Assembly: GCA_937967995.1 (NCBI GenBank)
Contig: CALBTB010000004.1
Coordinates: 62,001-126,000 of the forward strand
Direction of reading: 5' to 3'
Origin: an uncultured Gammaproteobacteria bacterium
Lineage (GTDB): Bacteria > Pseudomonadota > Gammaproteobacteria > UBA6429 > Thiohalophilaceae
DNA: 64,000 nucleotides
Shown piece by piece: positions 16,400 to 25,795 of the stretch. Positions within the stretch are counted from its first letter, which is position 1, and each line of letters begins with the position of its first letter. The notes under the pieces are model-generated. The model did not search any database and was not told where the DNA came from. It worked only from the letters and a program-made list of their open reading frames with translations. The position numbers and the translations under genes were made by a program.

Positions 16400-17483
16400 A
16401 ATTGTTCTGGATAACAATTTTCGGAAACGCGGCCGAGTAATCCTTCGCCTTTCTGGACAGCTTGGCAGCAACACGGCGGCCAATGTCACGATAGATCTGC
16501 GCAATTCGACCATCGGGCTCAGCAACCACAGACGGCTTACCGCCATCGGTGGATTCACGAATGCTGATATCCAGGGGTAAGGCACCGAGCAGCTCCACAT
16601 CGTACTGTTCCGCCATGCTGGCACCACCGCCGGAACCGAAAATGTGTTCCTCGTGACCACACTTTGAGCAGATGTGAATACTCATATTTTCGATGATACC
16701 CAGTACCGGCACCTCGACCTTCTCAAACATCTTCAGACCTTTACGCGCATCCAGCAGGGCAATGTCCTGCGGTGTGGTGACAATCACGGCACCGGTCACC
16801 GGCACTTTTTGCGCCAGTGTCAGTTGCGTGTCACCGGTACCCGGTGGCAGATCGATGATGAGATAATCGACATCTTTCCACTTGGTATCATTGAGCAATT
16901 GTTCCAGTGCCTGGGTCACCATCGGGCCACGCCAGATCATGGGAGTCTCTTCGTCAATCAGAAAGCCGATCGACATGGCCTGCAGGTTGTAATTGGTCAA
17001 CGGCTCCAGGCTTTTACCGTCGACGGAATCCGGTTGCTTGTGCACACCGAGCATGCGTGGCTGGCTGGGGCCGTAAATATCCGCGTCCAGAATGCCGACC
17101 GTGGCGCCTTCCGCAGACAGGGCCAGGGCCAGATTGACGGCGGTCGTCGATTTACCGACACCACCTTTACCGGATGCCACAGCAATAATGTTTTTCACGC
17201 CGGGAATGGACTTCACACCCTTCTGGGCGGCATGTGAATCAATTTTGTGGCTGATATTGACAGTCACATCGCTGGCACCGGCGCTGCTGATGGCGTCTTT
17301 CAGCTTGCTGGCCAGTTCCGCCTTATAGCCGTCCGCCGGAAAACCCAGCTGCACATCGACCGTGACCTTGTCACCATCGAGCTTGATGTCCTTGATGGCT
17401 TTTGCGGTTACCAGATCCTGTTCCAGATAGGGGTCGGTATAGGTTTTAATTTTCTCTTCGACCGCTTGTTGGGTGACTGACAT
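16398..17483 (-). CDS. apbC: Iron-sulfur cluster carrier ApbC/Mrp
   Basis: This 361-residue P-loop ATPase of the Mrp/NBP35 family delivers Fe-S clusters to apoproteins in the cytoplasm. An N-terminal MIP18/DUF59-like domain (about 1-85) precedes the deviant Walker A ASGKGGVGKSTTAVNLALAL (about 107-126). Walker B lies in YLIIDLPPGTGDTQL, and the CxxC cluster motif is in HICSKCGHEEH. It is divergent from metG. An IscR-box-like sequence overlaps its probable promoter, which is consistent with Fe-S responsive control. A 122-base palindrome follows its stop. Confidence 0.95.
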   Translation of the reverse strand: MSVTQQAVEEKIKTYTDPYLEQDLVTAKAIKDIKLDGDKVTVDVQLGFPADGYKAELASKLKDAISSAGASDVTVNISHKIDSHAAQKGVKSIPGVKNIIAVASGKGGVGKSTTAVNLALALSAEGATVGILDADIYGPSQPRMLGVHKQPDSVDGKSLEPLTNYNLQAMSIGFLIDEETPMIWRGPMVTQALEQLLNDTKWKDVDYLIIDLPPGTGDTQLTLAQKVPVTGAVIVTTPQDIALLDARKGLKMFEKVEVPVLGIIENMSIHICSKCGHEEHIFGSGGGASMAEQYDVELLGALPLDISIRESTDGGKPSVVAEPDGRIAQIYRDIGRRVAAKLSRKAKDYSAAFPKIVIQNN

Positions 17484-17511
17484 GCCAATCTCCTGATTCG
17501 TATAGGGTTAT

Positions 17512-17545
17512 ATACCCGAGTAAATTAGTAAGGTGCGCGATTGTA
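17512..17545 (-). promoter_or_regulatory. Putative apbC promoter with IscR type-1-like box
   Basis: Positions 17512-17536 fit the type-1 IscR consensus (ATASYYGACTRWWWYAGTCRRSTAT) at about 21 of 25 positions by hand count: ATACCCGAGTA, AATTAGTA, then AGGT. A minus-strand -10-like TACAAT lies at 17540-17545, which would place the transcription start inside the box. The box ends 29 bases before the apbC ATG. This is a consensus comparison only. Confidence 0.45.
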
Positions 17546-17669
17546 CACAATTCTTTCAGGATTTTCTAATATACCCTGAAACAGGCTGAAAATCAGGCAT
17601 TTGCTGGCACGAATACCGCAATCCTGCTAGAGTTTGCGCCCTTTGACAGCGTATACAATCTTCTCATAC

Positions 17670-19730
17670 ATGGCCCAGAAACCGAAACAAACTGCCCAGC
17701 GACATATTCTGGTCACCAGCGCGCTGCCGTATGCCAACGGTTCTATTCACCTGGGCCATCTGGTGGAATATATCCAGACCGATATATGGGTGCGTTTCAT
17801 GAAAATGCAAGGCCACCAGTGCACTTACGTCTGCGCTGACGATGCCCATGGCACGCCCATCATGATAAATGCCCGCAAACTGGGCATTAGCCCCGAAGAG
17901 CTGATTGCCAATACCGACAAAGAGCATCGCGCGGATTTTGCCGAATTTTCTGTCGACTTTGATAATTTCTACTCGACCCATTCGAATGAGAACAGGGAAC
18001 TGGCCGAGCAGATTTACCTGCAAAATCGGGAAAACGGGAATTTTGTCAGTCGCGAAGTAGAGCAACTCTACGATGAAAAAGAACAGATGTTTTTACCGGA
18101 TCGCTTCGTCAAGGGTGAATGCCCGAAGTGTGGCGCGGCCGATCAGTATGGTGACAACTGTGAAAACTGTGGCGCGACCTACGATGCGACCGAACTGAAA
18201 AATCCGTATTCGGTTATCTCCGGTGAAAAACCGGTGTTAAAACCATCCGAACATTTCTTCTTCCGATTGTCATCGTTTCAGCCCATGCTTGAAAGCTGGA
18301 CCCAGAGCGGCAGTCTGCAGACCAGTATCTCGAAAAAAGTGTCCGAGTGGTTCAAAGACGGATTACGCGACTGGGACATTACCCGCGACGCACCCTATTT
18401 CGGTTTTGAAATTCCCGACGCGCCAGGAAAATATTTTTATGTCTGGTTCGATGCACCCATCGGTTACATGGCCAGCTTTAAACATCTTTGTGATCAGCGC
18501 GATGATCTCAACTTTGATGATTACTGGAAACAGGACAGCAAGTACGAAGTTTATCATTTCATCGGCAAGGACATCGTCAATCACCACACCCTGTTCTGGC
18601 CGGCCATGCTGGAAGGTGCAGGTTTGCGTAAACCCAGTGCAGTATTCGTGCATGGCTACCTGACCGTCAATGGCACCAAGATGTCAAAATCTCGCGGCAC
18701 GTTTATTAATGCGCGCACTTACCTGAAACACCTGAATCCGGAATACCTGCGCTATTACTACGCAGCAAAGTTAGGTGCCGGCATCGATGACCTGGATCTT
18801 AACCTGGAAGATTTCGTGCAACGTGTTAACGCCGACCTGATCGGCAAAATCGTAAATATCGCCAGCCGTTGCGCCGGTTTTATCAGTAAAAAATTCGACG
18901 GCATGTTATCGGCAGACTGTGCCGAACCGGGCCTGTACGAAGAATTTGTTCAGGCCGGTGATGACATTGCCACGCTGTATGAACAACGCGAATTTTCCCA
19001 GGCAATACGCAAAATCATGGCCCTGGCCGATCAGGCCAACCAGTATATTGACGCGAAAAAGCCCTGGGTGATGGCCAAACAGGAAGGACAGGCAAATGAT
19101 GTGCAACAGGTCTGCAGTGTCGGATTAAACCTGTTTCGCGTGCTGGTGTGTTATTTAAAACCGGTGCTACCGACACTGGCCGAACAATCCGAGGCATTCC
19201 TGAATATTGAAGCACAGCAATGGCACAGTGCCCGATCACCGCTACTCAACCATAAAATCAACAAATTCAAACCGCTCATGACACGCATCGAAGAAGACAA
19301 GGTCAATACTATGGTCGAAGAATCCAAAGAAAGTCTGGCACAGACAACCAAACACAAAGGGCAACCGCCCAAGGCACAGCAACTGGCCGGCGATGCGCTT
19401 GCCGATCAGATTGAGTTTGATGACTTTGCCAAAGTCGATTTACGCATTGCCCGAATCGTCAAGGCTGAGCATGTCGAAGGCGCTGACAAGTTACTGCAAC
19501 TTACGCTTGATATCGGCAGCGAAACCCGCAACGTGTTTGCCGGCATCAAGAGTGCCTATGCGCCTGAAGACCTGGAAGGCAAACTGACCGTGATGGTCGC
19601 CAACCTCAAACCCCGCAAAATGCGCTTTGGCATATCGGAAGGCATGGTGCTGGCCGCCGGTCCCGGTGGCAAGGAGTTATGGATCCTGTCTCCGGACGAC
19701 GGTGCCGAACCCGGTATGCGGGTTAAATAA
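17670..19730 (+). CDS. metG: Methionyl-tRNA synthetase
   Basis: This 686-residue class I synthetase is taken from the ATG giving MAQKPKQTAQRHILVTS; an in-frame ATG at 17634 adds an unlikely 12 residues. It has the HIGH-type motif (GSIHLGHLVEYIQTD), a four-Cys zinc knuckle (CPKCGAADQYGDNCENC, about 148-164) and the KMSKS loop (GTKMSKSRGTF, about 337). A C-terminal tRNA-binding OB domain (from about 580, FDDFAKVDLRIARIVKAEHV) makes this the dimeric long form. It is divergent from apbC. Confidence 0.97.
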   Translation: MAQKPKQTAQRHILVTSALPYANGSIHLGHLVEYIQTDIWVRFMKMQGHQCTYVCADDAHGTPIMINARKLGISPEELIANTDKEHRADFAEFSVDFDNFYSTHSNENRELAEQIYLQNRENGNFVSREVEQLYDEKEQMFLPDRFVKGECPKCGAADQYGDNCENCGATYDATELKNPYSVISGEKPVLKPSEHFFFRLSSFQPMLESWTQSGSLQTSISKKVSEWFKDGLRDWDITRDAPYFGFEIPDAPGKYFYVWFDAPIGYMASFKHLCDQRDDLNFDDYWKQDSKYEVYHFIGKDIVNHHTLFWPAMLEGAGLRKPSAVFVHGYLTVNGTKMSKSRGTFINARTYLKHLNPEYLRYYYAAKLGAGIDDLDLNLEDFVQRVNADLIGKIVNIASRCAGFISKKFDGMLSADCAEPGLYEEFVQAGDDIATLYEQREFSQAIRKIMALADQANQYIDAKKPWVMAKQEGQANDVQQVCSVGLNLFRVLVCYLKPVLPTLAEQSEAFLNIEAQQWHSARSPLLNHKINKFKPLMTRIEEDKVNTMVEESKESLAQTTKHKGQPPKAQQLAGDALADQIEFDDFAKVDLRIARIVKAEHVEGADKLLQLTLDIGSETRNVFAGIKSAYAPEDLEGKLTVMVANLKPRKMRFGISEGMVLAAGPGGKELWILSPDDGAEPGMRVK

Positions 19731-19737
19731 CCTTTCT

Positions 19738-20652
19738 GTGATCCCCACCCTGATACAGATGGGCGCGCTGATTCTGTGCGGCGTGCTGTGGCGTGTGCTT
19801 GCGCCGGGTGAACTGGATGCCCGAACAACCCGCACTGCACTCACCGGCCTGGTCTATTACCTGTTTCTACCCGCCCTGGTCTTGCTGGTGCTGTGGCAAA
19901 CACCACTTGGGCTCGGTTCTTTAAAAATTGCCGCTGTCGCCATCGCCGGTATTCTCGTTTCCATGCTGGTGATCGCCGGTTTCTGTCATGCCTGCCGAAT
20001 GGATGGACCAACCCGCGGTGCCGTTATCCTGGCAGCGTCTTTTCCTAACGCCACCTATCTGGGCCTGCCGGTGCTGGAAGCCACGCTGGGCAAACCGGCC
20101 CGCAGTATTGCGATTCAGTATGACCTGTTTGCCTGTACACCCCTGTTACTCACGGTCGGTATTCTGATTGCCAGCCGCTATGGCACCCAGAACCGAAGTC
20201 CTTCACTACTCAGAGGTCTTGCCAGGGTACCGGCCGTGTGGGCCGCGCTGCTGGCCATTTGCCTGAATCTGGCCGCGGTACCCATGCCCGCCATGCTGAC
20301 CACCTTTCTGCAAACCCTGTCGCAGGGGGTGGTGCCGTTGATGCTGATTTCTCTGGGCCTGAGCCTAGTATTTCGCGGCGAACATGTGCGCGAACTGCGG
20401 GCCGTCATTCCGGCCCTCACCGTGAAATTGTTCGTGATGCCGGTGGTCGTGTTGCTGGCCGCGAAATCGTTGCAGATGACCGGGTTAACCTACCAGGCCG
20501 TGGTACTCGAAGCGGCCATGCCCAGCATGGTACTGGGTCTTGTACTATCCGATCGTTATGGCCTGAACAGCGCCGTCTATGCCGCCACCGTTACACTGAC
20601 CACGGTGGCTTCCCTGTTCACGCTTGGACTCTGGTTTCAGCTTGTTGCATGA
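19738..20652 (+). CDS. AEC (auxin efflux carrier) family transporter
   Basis: This 304-residue membrane protein starts at GTG 7 bases after the metG stop; an internal ATG (MGALIL) seven codons later is an alternative. It has about ten transmembrane segments in the two five-helix halves of the AEC/bile-acid-transporter-like fold, with family stretches LASFPNATYLGLPVLEATLG-like (positions about 97-117) and LEAAMPSMVLGLVLSDRYGL near the C-terminus. AEC members export or import small organic acids; the substrate is not predictable. It follows metG closely and may be cotranscribed. Confidence 0.88.
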   Translation: MIPTLIQMGALILCGVLWRVLAPGELDARTTRTALTGLVYYLFLPALVLLVLWQTPLGLGSLKIAAVAIAGILVSMLVIAGFCHACRMDGPTRGAVILAASFPNATYLGLPVLEATLGKPARSIAIQYDLFACTPLLLTVGILIASRYGTQNRSPSLLRGLARVPAVWAALLAICLNLAAVPMPAMLTTFLQTLSQGVVPLMLISLGLSLVFRGEHVRELRAVIPALTVKLFVMPVVVLLAAKSLQMTGLTYQAVVLEAAMPSMVLGLVLSDRYGLNSAVYAATVTLTTVASLFTLGLWFQLVA

Positions 20653-20722
20653 CACTGCGCTACGTTTGTAACCACATGTTTTATCTGTTGTAACTGCCCA
20701 CTGACCGCCGTACGCTATATAT

Positions 20723-21304
20723 ATGAAAGAATATGCCCTGATACTGGTCAGTACCGTGCTGGTCAATAATTTCGTTCTGGTCCAGTTTCTGGGCCTGTGT
20801 CCGTTTATGGGCGTGTCACGCAAACTGGAAACCGCCACCGGCATGGCGCTGGCCACTACGTTTGTCCTGACCCTGTCGGCCGTGTTCAGTAACCTCATCG
20901 AAACCTACCTGCTGACACCGTTCGGGCTCGGTTACCTTCGCATCATCGCCTTTATTCTGGTGATCGCCGCCGTGGTTCAGTTAACTGAAATGATCGTGCA
21001 CAAAACCAGTCCGTTGCTGTACCAGGTACTGGGTATTTTCCTGCCGTTGATCACCACGAACTGTGCCGTGCTCGGTGTGGCCCTGCTCAACGTGCAAAAA
21101 GAACATACATTCATCGAATCATTTTTGTATGGATTCGGTGCCTCGATCGGTTTTTCACTGGTGCTGATCCTGTTTGCCGCCATGCGCGAGCGCATTAACG
21201 TGGCAGATGTGCCTGCCCCGTTCAAAGGTGCATCCATTGCGCTCATAACGGCCGGACTCATGTCGATGGCCTTTATGGGTTTCTCCGGGTTGGTCAAAGT
21301 CTGA
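20723..21304 (+). CDS. rnfA: Electron transport complex subunit RnfA/RsxA
   Basis: This 193-residue inner-membrane protein has six transmembrane segments and typical RnfA sequence (VNNFVLVQFLGLCPFMGVSR; PLITTNCAVLGVALLNVQKE; FAAMRERINVADVP). RnfA and RnfE form the symmetric membrane core that carries a [2Fe-2S] centre in the Rnf complex. That complex couples ferredoxin:NAD+ electron transfer to ion movement or, as Rsx, reduces SoxR. It is the first gene of the rnfABCDGE operon, and its last base overlaps the rnfB ATG. Confidence 0.97.
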   Translation: MKEYALILVSTVLVNNFVLVQFLGLCPFMGVSRKLETATGMALATTFVLTLSAVFSNLIETYLLTPFGLGYLRIIAFILVIAAVVQLTEMIVHKTSPLLYQVLGIFLPLITTNCAVLGVALLNVQKEHTFIESFLYGFGASIGFSLVLILFAAMRERINVADVPAPFKGASIALITAGLMSMAFMGFSGLVKV

Positions 21305-21864
21305 TGCTCGAAGCAATCCTTGTTTTAACCGGACTTGCCGTGCTGTTTGGACTGTTGCTCGGCTTTGCCGCCATTCGCTTCAAGGTCGAAGGCGATCCGA
21401 TCGTAGAACAGATCGATGCCATTCTGCCGCAGACACAATGCGGTCAGTGTACCTATGCCGGCTGTCGTCCTTATGCTGAAGCCATCGCCAAGGGTGAAGC
21501 GGATATCAATCAATGTCCGCCGGGCGGCGAACAGGTCATTCTTGCCCTGGCGGATTTGCTTGATCGCGAGCCCAAACCACTCAGTGAAGAACATGGTGTC
21601 GAGAAAGAACAAAAGACCGTGGTCATTATCGATGAACAGGTCTGCATCGGCTGCACGCTGTGTATTCAGGCCTGCCCGGTAGACGCCATTCTGGGGGCGG
21701 CAAAGCAGATGCATACCGTGATTAAGGAAGAATGTACCGGCTGTGATTTATGTATTCCTCCCTGCCCGGTGGATTGTATTTATGTTGTTCCGGTGGAAGA
21801 AACGCTCGAAACCTGGACCTGGCCATTTCCACAGCAGGATGACGAGGATCTGAAGCGTGCGTAA
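21304..21864 (+). CDS. rnfB: Electron transport complex subunit RnfB/RsxB
   Basis: This 186-residue ferredoxin-like subunit has an N-terminal transmembrane helix (about 4-24) and a four-Cys [4Fe-4S] domain (TQCGQCTYAGCRPYAEAI and INQCPPGG). Two bacterial ferredoxin motifs follow (CIGCTLCIQACPVDA and CTGCDLCIPPCPVDC). It is the cytoplasmic entry point for ferredoxin electrons. It overlaps rnfA by one base and rnfC by 8 bases. Confidence 0.97.
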   Translation: MLEAILVLTGLAVLFGLLLGFAAIRFKVEGDPIVEQIDAILPQTQCGQCTYAGCRPYAEAIAKGEADINQCPPGGEQVILALADLLDREPKPLSEEHGVEKEQKTVVIIDEQVCIGCTLCIQACPVDAILGAAKQMHTVIKEECTGCDLCIPPCPVDCIYVVPVEETLETWTWPFPQQDDEDLKRA

Positions 21865-23398
21865 GTTGTGGTCGTTCCGCGGCGGGTTAAAACTGGATGG
21901 GCACAAGCAACTGTCCATGCAACAGCCGATCACCGCTGCAGATATTCCTGAATACCTGGTGATTCCGCTACAACAGCATATTGGTGAGGCCGCGTACCCG
22001 ATCGTGGATGTTGGCGACAGGGTACTGACCGGCCAGATCATCGCCCAGGCGGAAGGATATGTCAGCGCTCCGGTACATGCCTCCGGTTCCGGTGAAGTTG
22101 TCGCGATCGAAGATCGCCCCATTGCCCATCCATCCGGCATGCACGGTATGTGTATTGTTATCAAAACTGACGGCAAGGATGAATGGATAACACTCACGCC
22201 TCACGCTGAAGATTATCGACAACTGGATCCTTCCGCATTACGCAACCTGATTCGTGATGCCGGTATTGTCGGTCTGGGTGGTGCCGGTTTTCCGACTTAC
22301 ATCAAGCTGAATCCGGGTACCAAAAAACATATCGATACACTGATTCTCAACGGCGTGGAATGTGAACCTTATATCACCTGTGATGCCATGCTTATGCAGG
22401 AGTCAGCGCGACAGATCATCGACGGCCTGATGATCATGCGTCATGCGTTACAGGCCCGGCAATGTGTCATCGCCATTGAGGACAACAAGCCCGACGCCAT
22501 TCAGGCGATGCATTCCGCGCTGACATCTCAGGAAAGCACCTTTATCGAAGTTGTCACCATCCCGACTCGTTATCCGGCTGGCAGCGAAAAGCAGTTAATC
22601 AAAACCGTCACCGGTGTGGAAATACCCTCCAACCGTTTACCTCTACAACACGGGATTGTTTGCCAGAACGTTGGTACCGCCGTGGCAGTTGGTCAGGCCA
22701 TTCTTGAAGGCAAGCCACTGGTATCGCGTATCGTGACGGTTACCGGTCATGCCTTACATGCGCCGCGTAACTATCATGCGCGAATCGGTACACCCATGAT
22801 AGATCTTTTGCAACAGGCCGGCCTGAATGAACACAAGCTTGCGCGCCTGGTCATGGGTGGTCCGATGATGGGCTTCGAAATTCCTGAGCATACCTCGCCG
22901 GTTTTAAAAACAACCAATTGCCTGCTGGCGGTAACACAGGACGATGTCGGTCAGTCATCAGCCATGCCCTGTATTCGTTGCGGTGAATGCACCCGCGTCT
23001 GTCCGGCCGGTTTGCTGCCGCAGCAACTTTACTGGCATGCACGCGCAAAAGATTTTGATATGACACAGAAATACAACCTTTTCGATTGCATCGAATGTGG
23101 TTGCTGCACCTATGTCTGTCCGAGTCATATTCCACTGGTGCAATATTACCGCTTTGCCAAAACCGAAATCTGGGCGCAGGAACGGGATCGGAAAAAGTCC
23201 GATCACGCCCGTGAACGGCATGAATTCCATCAATACCGTCTCGAACGCAAAAAACAGGAAGACGAAGAACGCCGGCGCAAGAAAAAAGAATTACTCAAAA
23301 ACGCGCAGCAAAAATCCGACAAACAGGACGCCATCGCCGCCGCACTGGCCCGCGTCGAGGCGAAAAAGGCGCAACAGAAACAGGAAGCCGGCGAGTGA
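21857..23398 (+). CDS. rnfC: Electron transport complex subunit RnfC/RsxC
   Basis: This 513-residue cytoplasmic subunit has an N-terminal RnfC barrel-sandwich domain and an NADH/FMN-binding core (GLGGAGFPTYIKL; LILNGVECEPYITCDAMLMQ). Two [4Fe-4S] motifs follow (CIRCGECTRVCPAG and CIECGCCTYVCPSHIPLV, about 373-425). The C-terminus is a highly charged Lys/Glu/Arg coiled tail (about 445-513) with ERRRKKKELLKNAQQKSD. It is much shorter than the Ala/Lys-repeat tail of E. coli RsxC. It overlaps both neighbours. Confidence 0.97.
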   Translation: MRKLWSFRGGLKLDGHKQLSMQQPITAADIPEYLVIPLQQHIGEAAYPIVDVGDRVLTGQIIAQAEGYVSAPVHASGSGEVVAIEDRPIAHPSGMHGMCIVIKTDGKDEWITLTPHAEDYRQLDPSALRNLIRDAGIVGLGGAGFPTYIKLNPGTKKHIDTLILNGVECEPYITCDAMLMQESARQIIDGLMIMRHALQARQCVIAIEDNKPDAIQAMHSALTSQESTFIEVVTIPTRYPAGSEKQLIKTVTGVEIPSNRLPLQHGIVCQNVGTAVAVGQAILEGKPLVSRIVTVTGHALHAPRNYHARIGTPMIDLLQQAGLNEHKLARLVMGGPMMGFEIPEHTSPVLKTTNCLLAVTQDDVGQSSAMPCIRCGECTRVCPAGLLPQQLYWHARAKDFDMTQKYNLFDCIECGCCTYVCPSHIPLVQYYRFAKTEIWAQERDRKKSDHARERHEFHQYRLERKKQEDEERRRKKKELLKNAQQKSDKQDAIAAALARVEAKKAQQKQEAGE

Positions 23399-24435
23399 CA
23401 CAAATTCATACCTCCCCGCATACGCCATTTAGCAACAGCGTCAGCCGCATGATGACACTGGTTATCCTGACGCTGATTCCCGCCATGCTGGCTTATATCT
23501 GGTTCTTTGGCTGGGGAATTTTGATTAACAGTTTGATCTGTATCGTCACCGCTTACCTGACTGAAGCCTGGATGTTGCGTCTGCGCAAACGCCCACTATG
23601 GCCGTTTTTATCTGACGGCAGCGCACTCATCACCGCATTACTCATTGCCTTTGCCCTGCCACCGATCATTGCCTGGTGGATCCCCGCACTGGCCACGGCC
23701 TTTGCCATTATTATCGCCAAACATTTGTACGGTGGACTCGGTTATAACCCGTTCAATCCCGCCATGGTCGGCTATGCCATGTTGCTGATCGTGTTTCCCA
23801 AACAAATGACGGCGTGGATTCCGGCCGCAACTGAAAACGGCTTCACACTCAACTTTGTTGAGAACCTGCATTATAACCTGTTTGCCGAATTACCGGCCGA
23901 TAAAACCTACGACATGATCACCCAGGCAACACCACTGGACATGCTGGACATTCAGGTAGCGCTGGGAAAAACCGTAGCGGAGGTGGAAGCCGGTTTTATT
24001 CAGTTCAGTCCCTATTTCGGTGATGGCTGGGACTGGATTAGCCTGATGTTTTTATTCGGTGGACTGATACTAATTTACAAACGTGTGATCACCTGGCATA
24101 TACCCGTCGCCATGCTAACCAGTATTGCCGTGTTATCGGGACTCGCCTGGATAATAAATGCGGATGCAAATCCCGATCCGCTTTTTCACCTGCTCGGTGG
24201 TGCCAGCATGATCGGTGCTTTTTATATTGCTACGGATCCGGTCACGGCCAGTACCACCCCGCTTGGACGTCTTATTTACGGTGCCGGTATCGGCATCATT
24301 ACTTATATCATTCGCGCCTGGGGTGGTTATCCGGATGGCGTGGCGTTTGGCGTACTGATCATGAACATGGCCGTGCCCACCATCGATTACTACACGCAGC
24401 CTCGTGTCTTTGGTCAGGGTGGAGCAAACGACTGA
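23395..24435 (+). CDS. rnfD: Electron transport complex subunit RnfD/RsxD
   Basis: This 346-residue membrane protein starts at GTG within the last codons of rnfC. It has nine or ten transmembrane segments in the NqrB/RnfD family fold. The block DGSALITALLIAFALPP and the FNPAMVGYAMLLIVFPKQMT region are typical. A flavinylation-type Ser/Thr site is expected near DPVTASTTPLGR (about 280-292). RnfD takes part in membrane electron transfer and probably ion translocation. Its last base is shared with the rnfG ATG. Confidence 0.95.
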   Translation: MTQIHTSPHTPFSNSVSRMMTLVILTLIPAMLAYIWFFGWGILINSLICIVTAYLTEAWMLRLRKRPLWPFLSDGSALITALLIAFALPPIIAWWIPALATAFAIIIAKHLYGGLGYNPFNPAMVGYAMLLIVFPKQMTAWIPAATENGFTLNFVENLHYNLFAELPADKTYDMITQATPLDMLDIQVALGKTVAEVEAGFIQFSPYFGDGWDWISLMFLFGGLILIYKRVITWHIPVAMLTSIAVLSGLAWIINADANPDPLFHLLGGASMIGAFYIATDPVTASTTPLGRLIYGAGIGIITYIIRAWGGYPDGVAFGVLIMNMAVPTIDYYTQPRVFGQGGAND

Positions 24436-25052
24436 TGCAGACACTGGGCAAAAATATGTTACGCAGCGCCGTGTTGCTCGGTATCTTTGCGATTCTTGCC
24501 ACGGCACTGGTGGCCTTTCTTTATGACAACACACATCAGCGCATCGCAGAGAATAAACGCCTGTTTACATTGAAAAAGCTTCACGAACTGATTCCGCCGG
24601 ATATACATGATAACGTTCTGGATACAGATAAGATCACCGTGCGCGACGCCTTACTCAGTCGTAAAAACCCGGTTCCCGTTTACCGGGCCCGTAAGGATGG
24701 CCAGACCGTCGCTGTGATCATTCAGGCTGTGGCGCCGGATGGCTACAGTGGTCGTATCACATTGCTGGTCGCCATCAATCGCGATGGCTCGGTTGCCGGT
24801 GTGCGCGTGACGGAACACCGCGAAACTCCGGGGCTTGGCGATGCTATCGAAACCAAAAAGTCTGACTGGATACACCTGTTCACTGACAAAACCCTCACCG
24901 AAGCCGATCACCACTGGCGTGTACAACGCGATGGCGGCGCTATTGACCAGATTACCAGTGCGACCATCACCTCACGGGCTGTTGTCAGTGCGGTTAATAA
25001 TGCATTACGCTACTTCGAACAAAACAGCGCTTTTTTACTGGATGAGTCATGA
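24435..25052 (+). CDS. rnfG: Electron transport complex subunit RnfG/RsxG
   Basis: This 205-residue protein has an N-terminal transmembrane helix (about 10-28) and a periplasmic FMN-binding domain. The covalent flavin attachment motif S(A/T)T is visible in DQITSATITSRAVVSAVN, preceded by VTEHRETPGLGDAIE. It passes electrons between RnfD and the RnfA/E core. It overlaps rnfE by 4 bases. Confidence 0.96.
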   Translation: MQTLGKNMLRSAVLLGIFAILATALVAFLYDNTHQRIAENKRLFTLKKLHELIPPDIHDNVLDTDKITVRDALLSRKNPVPVYRARKDGQTVAVIIQAVAPDGYSGRITLLVAINRDGSVAGVRVTEHRETPGLGDAIETKKSDWIHLFTDKTLTEADHHWRVQRDGGAIDQITSATITSRAVVSAVNNALRYFEQNSAFLLDES

Positions 25053-25720
25053 GTCAGTATCGCGAAATCATCAGCAACGGTTTATGGAAGAATAATCCAG
25101 CCACGGTACAGTTGCTGGGTCTGTGCCCGTTGCTGGCAGTAACAAGTACCGTGGTGAACGCACTGGGACTTGGGCTGGCCACCATCCTGGTGCTGGTGAT
25201 TTCCAATGTTACAGTTTCCCTGATTCGCGATTACGTCAGCAATGAAATACGTATACCGGTATTCGTGATTGTTATCGCTGCGGCTGTCACCATGACAGAC
25301 ATGATTATGCAGGCCTTCTTTTACGACCTGTACCTGGTCATCGGCCTGTTCGTGGCCCTGATCACGACTAACTGCGCCATCATCGCGCGTGCCGAAGCAT
25401 TTGCCTCAAAAAACTCGGTGACCAGTTCGCTGCTTGACGGCCTGTTCATGGGCCTGGGCTTTACTGGCATACTGGTATTACTTGGCGCCATGCGCGAAAT
25501 TATTGGCAGCGGTACCCTGTTTGCCAATATGGACCTGTTACTCGGCGCTGGCAGTGAATGGCTGAGCCTGACAATTATCGATAATTATGAAGGGTTTTTA
25601 CTGGCCATACTGCCACCTGGTGCCTTTATCGGATTAGGGTTAATCATTGCCGGTAAAAATCTGATTGACCAGTGGCAGAAGAAAAGCGCTGAATCTGCCC
25701 TGCAACAAACTGCAACATAA
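25049..25720 (+). CDS. rnfE: Electron transport complex subunit RnfE/RsxE
   Basis: This 223-residue protein has six transmembrane segments and is paralogous to RnfA (NNPATVQLLGLCPLLAVTST; ALITTNCAIIARAEAFASKN; GAMREIIGSGTLF). The conserved Cys in LGLCP and in TTNCA contribute the shared [2Fe-2S] site with RnfA. It is the last rnf gene. In many gammaproteobacteria nth follows directly, but here another gene intervenes. Confidence 0.96.
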   Translation: MSQYREIISNGLWKNNPATVQLLGLCPLLAVTSTVVNALGLGLATILVLVISNVTVSLIRDYVSNEIRIPVFVIVIAAAVTMTDMIMQAFFYDLYLVIGLFVALITTNCAIIARAEAFASKNSVTSSLLDGLFMGLGFTGILVLLGAMREIIGSGTLFANMDLLLGAGSEWLSLTIIDNYEGFLLAILPPGAFIGLGLIIAGKNLIDQWQKKSAESALQQTAT

Positions 25721-25795
25721 TTTTTATTTACCCGCCCAACACACAATCCTAAGATCTGCGCAAACTAGAAAAATGTCAGGGATGGGACATGGATT

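Noticed and set aside
16674..17237. 187-codon open frame opposite apbC
   Set aside because: It is antisense to the P-loop and CxxC-bearing apbC, with no ribosome site or family resemblance.
19627..19737. Extended start of the AEC transporter overlapping metG
   Set aside because: The upstream residues lie inside the metG tRNA-binding domain in another frame and are not hydrophobic. The GTG at 19738 gives a normal family N-terminus.
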